The translations under genes were made by a program, and so were the position numbers. A DNA stretch of 12,518 nucleotides from CAZILN01 sp964540005 (GTDB lineage Bacteria > Bacteroidota > Bacteroidia > Bacteroidales > SM23-62), in assembly GCA_964540005.1 (NCBI GenBank), contig CAZILN010000234.1:1-12518 (forward strand), in the 5' to 3' direction. Below, in pieces: positions 8,206 to 12,518 of the stretch. Position 1 is the stretch's first letter, and every line of letters begins with the position of its first letter. The notes under the pieces were generated by a model. The model was not told the origin of the DNA and did not search any database. It was given only the letters and a program-made list of their open reading frames with translations.

Positions 8206-9219
8206 TTAGTTTCCGGTCATTACTTTCTTAAAGAAGGCCCCCTGACGGGTTGGGGAATAATCCCAGTCAGTGAACATAAAGGGCGCCCACCTGGGATCAA
8301 AGCACCAGACCACCCATGAGATCCCTTTGCTGGCCGTGTAATCCACCAGGGTTTGCCCGTATACTTCATCACCGTGGACAGGAATATGAACCCCTTTTTC
8401 TTCAGGCAGGGCAAATCCTATCTCGGTCAGGATCACCGGATACTTATCCGCCACGAATCCCCAGTCCTCTTCCCATTGTGGTTCCCATGGTTGTTTACGT
8501 TTCTCGGGGTATGGGTGGCTAACATAAGCAATATTGGGCAAATCAATCGGATCGTCTTTGACGGGCATCAGGTCGTAGGCCCAGTTAAATCCGGCAACCA
8601 GAATAACTGCTTTAGGATGGTTTTTCCTTATAGTTTCAATCATTTCCAGGTTCATTCCTTTCCATTGCTCCCATGTCATTGTACCGAAGCGCTCACCGGA
8701 AATAGTAGGTTCGTTGTACAGTTCATACATGGCTATTACCGGTTCATCTGCATATGTTGACGACATGAGCCTCCAGAACTCATAGGTTTCTTCCTTGGTG
8801 GTTTTGTAGGATTCACGCTGGTATCGCTCCTCATACAGGTTTCCTATGGAGTGCCAGTCAAGGATAAGGTATAGATCCAGTTCCTTTGCCCATACCACAG
8901 CCTGGTCCAGCAACTTAATATAATCCTCGGGGCCCCTCTCACGCCACGCTGCAGGGTGAATAGGAAGCCTGATGACATTAGATCCCCAGTTTTTTGCTTC
9001 TTCAAAATGCTTTTTCTCCCATTTTCCGTCTCTTTCCAGGTCATGCGGATCCCTGATATTAACTCCCTGAAAGATCACGGTTTCTCCCGATTCGTTAACA
9101 AAGTTTTTACCATCAACCTGTATCCATTGCGGGGAGTCCTTCCCCTGGGCAAAAGATCCTGCGGGAATCATAATTATTGAAAAACAAAAGATGAATAATG
9201 AAGTGATCAATGATTTCAT
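8206..9219 (-). CDS. Secreted GH5 family glycoside hydrolase (cellulase type)
   Basis: The start is placed at the ATG at 9219-9217 (337 residues), which begins a clear signal peptide (MKSLITSLFIF to G-S-F-A-Q); the longer frame to 9273 adds 18 residues without an export-like pattern. The GH5 TIM barrel is shown by FQGVNIRD, NVIRLPIHP with R84, LILDWHS with H123, MYELYNEPT with acid/base E170, YVSHPYP with H235, and VILTEIGF with nucleophile E266. Length is normal for a single-domain GH5 with no binding module. It differs clearly from the GH5_8 domain in the fusion protein, so it is a different subfamily, which I cannot name. It probably cleaves beta-1,4-glucan or a mixed-linkage glucan. It is the first gene of the minus-strand cluster and faces a 230-base divergent region, so the operon promoter should lie just upstream. 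Confidence 0.92.
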   Translation of the reverse strand: MKSLITSLFIFCFSIIMIPAGSFAQGKDSPQWIQVDGKNFVNESGETVIFQGVNIRDPHDLERDGKWEKKHFEEAKNWGSNVIRLPIHPAAWRERGPEDYIKLLDQAVVWAKELDLYLILDWHSIGNLYEERYQRESYKTTKEETYEFWRLMSSTYADEPVIAMYELYNEPTISGERFGTMTWEQWKGMNLEMIETIRKNHPKAVILVAGFNWAYDLMPVKDDPIDLPNIAYVSHPYPEKRKQPWEPQWEEDWGFVADKYPVILTEIGFALPEEKGVHIPVHGDEVYGQTLVDYTASKGISWVVWCFDPRWAPFMFTDWDYSPTRQGAFFKKVMTGN

Positions 9220-9449
9220 TTTGGTATAGTTTGGTTTGGTCCTACAATATATAAAAAATACAGTCGAGATCATACTCTCTGCTCAATCCCTGTCCCAAGG
9301 TGAATTATCTATTTTATAACATATAAAAAAACCCAGCCCGGTACAATTTAACAGGTATATTTCAGTTATATAAGACCGGATCGTATGCATGCATACCTCC
9401 ACCTGTCAAATCAATTAAACCTGGATAATATAATACAATTTTACCTTCT
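9220..9449. promoter_or_regulatory. Divergent intergenic region between the glycan operon and the sugar phosphotransferase gene
   Basis: This 230-base AT-rich stretch has no gene and must carry the start signals for the minus-strand glycan cluster and probably for the plus-strand gene at 9450. It contains AT-rich blocks (about 9247-9260 and 9311-9330) and the palindrome at 9383-9396. No clean TTG plus TAnnTTTG pair with 19-21 bases spacing was found in either direction, so individual promoters are not called. Confidence 0.5.
9383..9396. promoter_or_regulatory. 14-base perfect palindrome, candidate operator
   Basis: GTATGCATGCATAC reads the same on both strands. It lies 54 bases before the GTG start of the sugar phosphotransferase gene and 164 bases before the start of the divergent GH5 gene. 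A dimeric regulator could bind here, and either or both flanking genes could be controlled. Only the symmetry and position are seen; function is inferred. Confidence 0.4.
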
Positions 9450-10865
9450 GTGAACAAGCGGTATTTTGCCATACTTTACCCGGTTTTTGATTTTCTTGCC
9501 GCATCAATCAGCTGGGCCATCTTCTATATCTACAGGAAAGTTGAAGTAGAGCCCTTGGTTTTCGGTTATAAGATCCCCCTTGAAATAGGGTCAAGGTTCT
9601 ATCTTGGTCTTATCCTGGTACCCATATTCTGGCTTGGACTGCATTACTTTTCAGGATATTATGTAAATGTCTACAGGAAATCACGTCTGAAGGAATTCGG
9701 AAAGACCTTTTTTTTCAGCCTGGTAGGAGTTACCATTATCTTTTTTGCACTCATCCTGGATGATGTTATAGTTTCATATAAAAATTACTATAATTCATTT
9801 CTTGTCCTGTTTACACTTCAGTATGTAATTACCTACATTCCCAGGCTGACAATGACCTCCCTGCTTCGCAGGAGGATCAATAAGCGCGAAATTGGTTTTA
9901 ATACACTAATGGTAGGAAGTAACATACGCGCCGTCGAAGTTTACAAGGACATGGAGAACCAGGACAGAAGCACCGGGAACCTCTTTGTTGGATTTGTGAA
10001 CGTCCGTGCAAAAAAGGAGTACCAGCTGTCACGGTTTATCCCAAACCTGGGTATCCTGAAAAACCTGCCTGAGATAGTGGAGGAGTACAATATTGAAGAG
10101 GTGATCATAGCACTGGAGACCTCAGAGCACGATGAGATCAGCAGCATTATTAACAAACTCAACGAGTGTAATGTGGTGATCAAAGCCATTCCTGATATGT
10201 ATGATATTTTAACCGGGAAGGTAAAAATCCAGACAATTTATGGGACACCCCTTCTTCAGATCACACACGACCTGATACCAATCTGGCAGCTGCATGTAAA
10301 ACGTTTCATTGATATTATTGCATCGCTGATCGCACTGACCGTGATGTTCCCCATATATGTATTTCTGGTGATTGGTGTCAAACTGAGTTCACCCGGACCA
10401 GTTTTGCATAAACAGGAACGGATAGGCCGGTATGGCAAACCATTTATCCTCTATAAATTCCGTTCCATGGTTGCTGATGCCGAAAAGGATGGTCCGGGCT
10501 TAACCCAGGCAAACGATGCCCGGCTGACCAACTTCGGAACATTTATGCGAAAATGGAAATTCGATGAGATCCCTAATTTCTTTAATGTCCTGAAAGGAGA
10601 GATGTCGATTGTCGGGCCCCGACCTGAAAGGCAGTATTTTATCGATAAGATCATCAAGCGGGCCCCGGAATATGTACACCTTCACAAGGTCAAGCCAGGT
10701 ATCACTTCATGGGGACAGGTTAAATACGGATATGCATTGAATGTGGACCAGATGATAAAACGGCTTCGTTATGACCTTCTATATATAGAAAATATGTCGC
10801 TTTTCGTTGATTTCCAGATAATGATCTCCACCATCCTGGCTATTATCAAACAACGGAATATTTAA
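9450..10865 (+). CDS. Polyprenyl-phosphate sugar-1-phosphate transferase (exopolysaccharide/O-antigen initiating enzyme)
   Basis: This 471-residue membrane enzyme links a sugar-1-phosphate from a nucleotide sugar to undecaprenyl phosphate, the first step of many exopolysaccharides or O-antigens. The N-terminal half has about four membrane segments (roughly 7-28, 50-70, 88-106, 114-131), then a Rossmann-like domain (about 148-260, with the start TLMVGSNIRA). A further membrane segment at 288-310 leads into the C-terminal sugar transferase domain, with the family motifs KRFIDIIAS, SSPGPVLHKQERIG, YKFRSM (336-340), FDEIPNFFNVLKGEMSIVGPRPE with the catalytic D372-E373 pair, and KPGITSWGQ. The start is GTG: a stop lies in frame at 9426-9428, no ATG falls between, and the first membrane helix begins within a few residues. 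Sugar specificity (glucose, galactose, other) cannot be read. No further glycan-synthesis genes follow, so it stands alone here. Confidence 0.93.
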   Translation: MNKRYFAILYPVFDFLAASISWAIFYIYRKVEVEPLVFGYKIPLEIGSRFYLGLILVPIFWLGLHYFSGYYVNVYRKSRLKEFGKTFFFSLVGVTIIFFALILDDVIVSYKNYYNSFLVLFTLQYVITYIPRLTMTSLLRRRINKREIGFNTLMVGSNIRAVEVYKDMENQDRSTGNLFVGFVNVRAKKEYQLSRFIPNLGILKNLPEIVEEYNIEEVIIALETSEHDEISSIINKLNECNVVIKAIPDMYDILTGKVKIQTIYGTPLLQITHDLIPIWQLHVKRFIDIIASLIALTVMFPIYVFLVIGVKLSSPGPVLHKQERIGRYGKPFILYKFRSMVADAEKDGPGLTQANDARLTNFGTFMRKWKFDEIPNFFNVLKGEMSIVGPRPERQYFIDKIIKRAPEYVHLHKVKPGITSWGQVKYGYALNVDQMIKRLRYDLLYIENMSLFVDFQIMISTILAIIKQRNI

Positions 10866-11419
10866 CTTAGCTGAAGTCGTGACAGGACAATATATTCAGG
10901 TCCGGATGGCTTCAATATACTCTCATAATAAATGATGTCATTTATTTCAGACAGCTGGAATTCCTGGTCCTTAAAACGGCTGAGCAGATGTTCCATCCCG
11001 CTGACGTTACCAAGATATTTGATTCGCCCAAGTGTCAGATGGGGACGGAATTCCCTGCTTTCCGTCTCAAATCCGAATGGCTGCAAATTATAATCCAGAT
11101 CCTGCTTAATCTCCGACAATGCAGTACTGCTCTCTATGCCCATCCAGAGAACCCTGGGGTTCTTTAAATTCCTGAATACGCCTATACCTTTGAATTTCAG
11201 TGAGAAAGCCGGGTGGTCAACGACTGTTTGCCGGATCGCATTTGTTATTCCCGATAGCTGTTCCGGGAGTGTATCACCAAGAAATTTCAGGGTTATGTGA
11301 ATGTTATCGGGCCGGACCCACCTGATCCTTTCTCCTGATAGTTCCTTCCGGCATACATCCAGAACATCCAGCAATAATGCACCTGCTTCAATTTTAATGG
11401 CTATAAAGGTTCGTCTCAT
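10862..11419 (-). CDS. thpR: RNA 2',3'-cyclic phosphodiesterase (LigT family)
   Basis: This 185-residue protein has the two HxTx catalytic motifs of the 2H phosphoesterase family: HITL at 41-44 (after W-V-R-P-D-N-I) and HLTL at 127-130 (after F-R-P). The opening R-R-T-F-I-A-I and the segment L-K-F-L-G-D-T are typical of ThpR/LigT. The family hydrolyses 2',3'-cyclic phosphate ends of RNA to 2'-phosphate and can ligate tRNA halves in the reverse direction; it is cytosolic. Length is normal. Its stop codon overlaps that of the convergent sugar phosphotransferase gene, and it diverges from elbB across 73 AT-rich bases that must hold both starts. Confidence 0.93.
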   Translation of the reverse strand: MRRTFIAIKIEAGALLLDVLDVCRKELSGERIRWVRPDNIHITLKFLGDTLPEQLSGITNAIRQTVVDHPAFSLKFKGIGVFRNLKNPRVLWMGIESSTALSEIKQDLDYNLQPFGFETESREFRPHLTLGRIKYLGNVSGMEHLLSRFKDQEFQLSEINDIIYYESILKPSGPEYIVLSRLQLS

Positions 11420-11492
11420 TCGTTTAAAATTTTATAATTTAGTGATAATAATTTTATGAACCCGGACTATTATTTACCAAAACCATAAACCG

Positions 11493-12149
11493 ATGGCAGA
11501 TACAAAAAAAATTGCTGTAATACTCTCCGGTTGCGGAGTCTATGATGGCGCTGAAATTCATGAAGCTACCCTGACCCTCTGGGCCATAGTAAAAAACGGA
11601 GGCAGTTACCAGATATTTGCCCCTGACAGGGAGCAGCATCACGTAATCAATCATCTCAATGGAGAAGAAATGAATGAGAGCAGGAATGTGTTAATAGAAT
11701 CGGCCAGGATTGCCAGGGGTGATATTAAGGCCCTTGATCAGTTTTCAGCTTATGAGTTTGATGCACTGATAATACCAGGAGGATTCGGGGCAGCAAAAAA
11801 CCTGTCTACATTTGCATTTGAAGGAGCTGATTGCAGTATTGATCCCGAAGTGGAAAGATCTATAAGGGAGATGGTAGGACAGGAGAAACCAGTGGGAGCT
11901 CTTTGCATTGCACCTGTTATACTGGCTAAGTTGCTGGGCAATATCGAGTTGACTATTGGCCAGGAGCAGGGGACGGCTTCTGCGGTTGAGCAGATGGGTG
12001 CAAACCATATTGCGACAGGCCATGGAGAAGTTGTTGTAGATAAGAACTATAAACTGGTGACCAGTCCCTGCTATATGCTGGATGCCAGCATCGTCCAGAT
12101 CGCCGAGGGGGCTGATAATGTGGTGAAAAGCATTTTACAGCTGATGTAA
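11493..12149 (+). CDS. elbB: ElbB-type glyoxalase, DJ-1/PfpI superfamily
   Basis: This 218-residue cytosolic protein matches ElbB along its full length and normal size. Recognisable parts are AVILSGCGVYDGAEIHEA near the N-terminus with family-conserved acidic residues (E21, E24), FAPDREQHHVINHLNGEE (43-59), the glycine loop ALIIPGGFGAAKNL (91-104) and the nucleophile elbow VGALCIAP with C138. ElbB of E. coli has been linked to isoprenoid synthesis genetically and shows weak glyoxalase activity; the physiological substrate is unclear. The start MADTKK is the first ATG of the frame and sits 73 bases from the divergent thpR start. It converges on the DUF4294 gene with 29 bases between stops and no clear hairpin there. 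Confidence 0.93.
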   Translation: MADTKKIAVILSGCGVYDGAEIHEATLTLWAIVKNGGSYQIFAPDREQHHVINHLNGEEMNESRNVLIESARIARGDIKALDQFSAYEFDALIIPGGFGAAKNLSTFAFEGADCSIDPEVERSIREMVGQEKPVGALCIAPVILAKLLGNIELTIGQEQGTASAVEQMGANHIATGHGEVVVDKNYKLVTSPCYMLDASIVQIAEGADNVVKSILQLM

Positions 12150-12178
12150 AGCCAGCATGCAGTTTCAAGATATCCGTA

Positions 12179-12518
12179 TCAGATCTGGCCATGATCTATA
12201 AGGAAGATGATCTCTTCGATCAGCCTGTCTTCCCCTAACGGATCATATTCTGATTTAAGGTTGGATCCGAAAAGCCTTGCCAGCGCCTGCCAGAAAAATG
12301 CAGAAAACGAGCCACGAAGTTCCTTAACAAGTTCGTATGAGGTGGCCCCTGTTTCCCGGTCAACCAGCTTGATCAGTATCCTTCCCTGTGTAACAGTCAT
12401 CTTTTTAAGATCCTCTTCAAATTCAGCCTTAAGATCTTCCTCTACCTGTTTCATATAATCTTTCCGCTCTTTCTCAGTTTTCAAGGTGAGCATGACCTCA
12501 TTAACCTCCTCAAGCCTT
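12179..12518 (-). CDS. DUF4294 family protein, C-terminal part (runs off right edge)
   Basis: The visible 113 codons are open through the right edge: the ATG at 12493 is internal, since the frame continues upstream without a stop (L-E-E-V-N-E-V before it). The sequence contains a charged helix rich in Glu and Lys (EKERKDYMKQVEEDLKAEF), then TVTQGRILIKLVDRETG, SYELVKELRGSFSAFFWQ and LARLFGSNLKSEYDP, which is the conserved core of DUF4294, known to me only from Bacteroidota. The function of the family is unknown. The N-terminal half, where a signal peptide might be, is outside the window. It converges with elbB. Confidence 0.85.
   Translation of the reverse strand, partial: RLEEVNEVMLTLKTEKERKDYMKQVEEDLKAEFEEDLKKMTVTQGRILIKLVDRETGATSYELVKELRGSFSAFFWQALARLFGSNLKSEYDPLGEDRLIEEIIFLIDHGQI

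Noticed and set aside
9227..9300. Promoter for the GH5 gene on the minus strand (TATTTTTT with an upstream TTG)
   Set aside because: The -7 match to TAnnTTTG is imperfect and the spacing to TTG is 23 bases instead of about 19-21, so it cannot be separated from AT-rich background.

Overview
The window looks like chromosome of a plant-polysaccharide-degrading member of the Bacteroidota. The evidence is a C-terminal type IX secretion (T9SS) sorting domain on one large enzyme, several Sec signal peptides ending in A-Q, and a DUF4294-type protein, a family I know only from this phylum. No RNA genes, insertion sequences or CRISPR arrays were seen.

Positions 1-9219 hold five carbohydrate-active genes, all on the minus strand and probably one transcription unit. 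In transcription order they are: a secreted GH5 glucanase (8206-9219), a stand-alone GH9 glucanase (6257-8164), a CE4-like polysaccharide deacetylase (4854-6200), a 1325-residue fusion of GH9, a GH5 subfamily 8 mannanase-like domain, three BIG2-like domains and a T9SS signal (794-4771), and the first 192 residues of a GH31 enzyme (1-576, cut by the window edge). Gaps between genes are 41, 56, 82 and 217 bases. The set fits attack on beta-1,4-glucan plus mannan or glucomannan, with esterase trimming and exo-acting debranching. Only the large fusion carries a visible T9SS signal, so it is probably exported across the outer membrane while the others would be periplasmic. No SusC/SusD pair or regulator is visible beside them.

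A 230-base divergent intergenic region (9220-9449) with a 14-base perfect palindrome separates this cluster from the rest. To the right are a plus-strand polyprenyl-phosphate sugar phosphotransferase for exopolysaccharide or O-antigen synthesis (9450-10865), a minus-strand RNA 2',3'-cyclic phosphodiesterase thpR (10862-11419), a plus-strand elbB-type glyoxalase (11493-12149), and the C-terminal part of a minus-strand DUF4294 protein running off the right edge. These look like ordinary chromosomal genes unrelated to the glycan cluster.

The most distinctive features are the GH9-GH5_8 fusion and its relationship to the stand-alone GH9. The two GH9 modules keep identical residue numbering at every anchor checked, yet one ends at the catalytic domain while the other has gained, or the first has lost, about 690 residues of extra modules.
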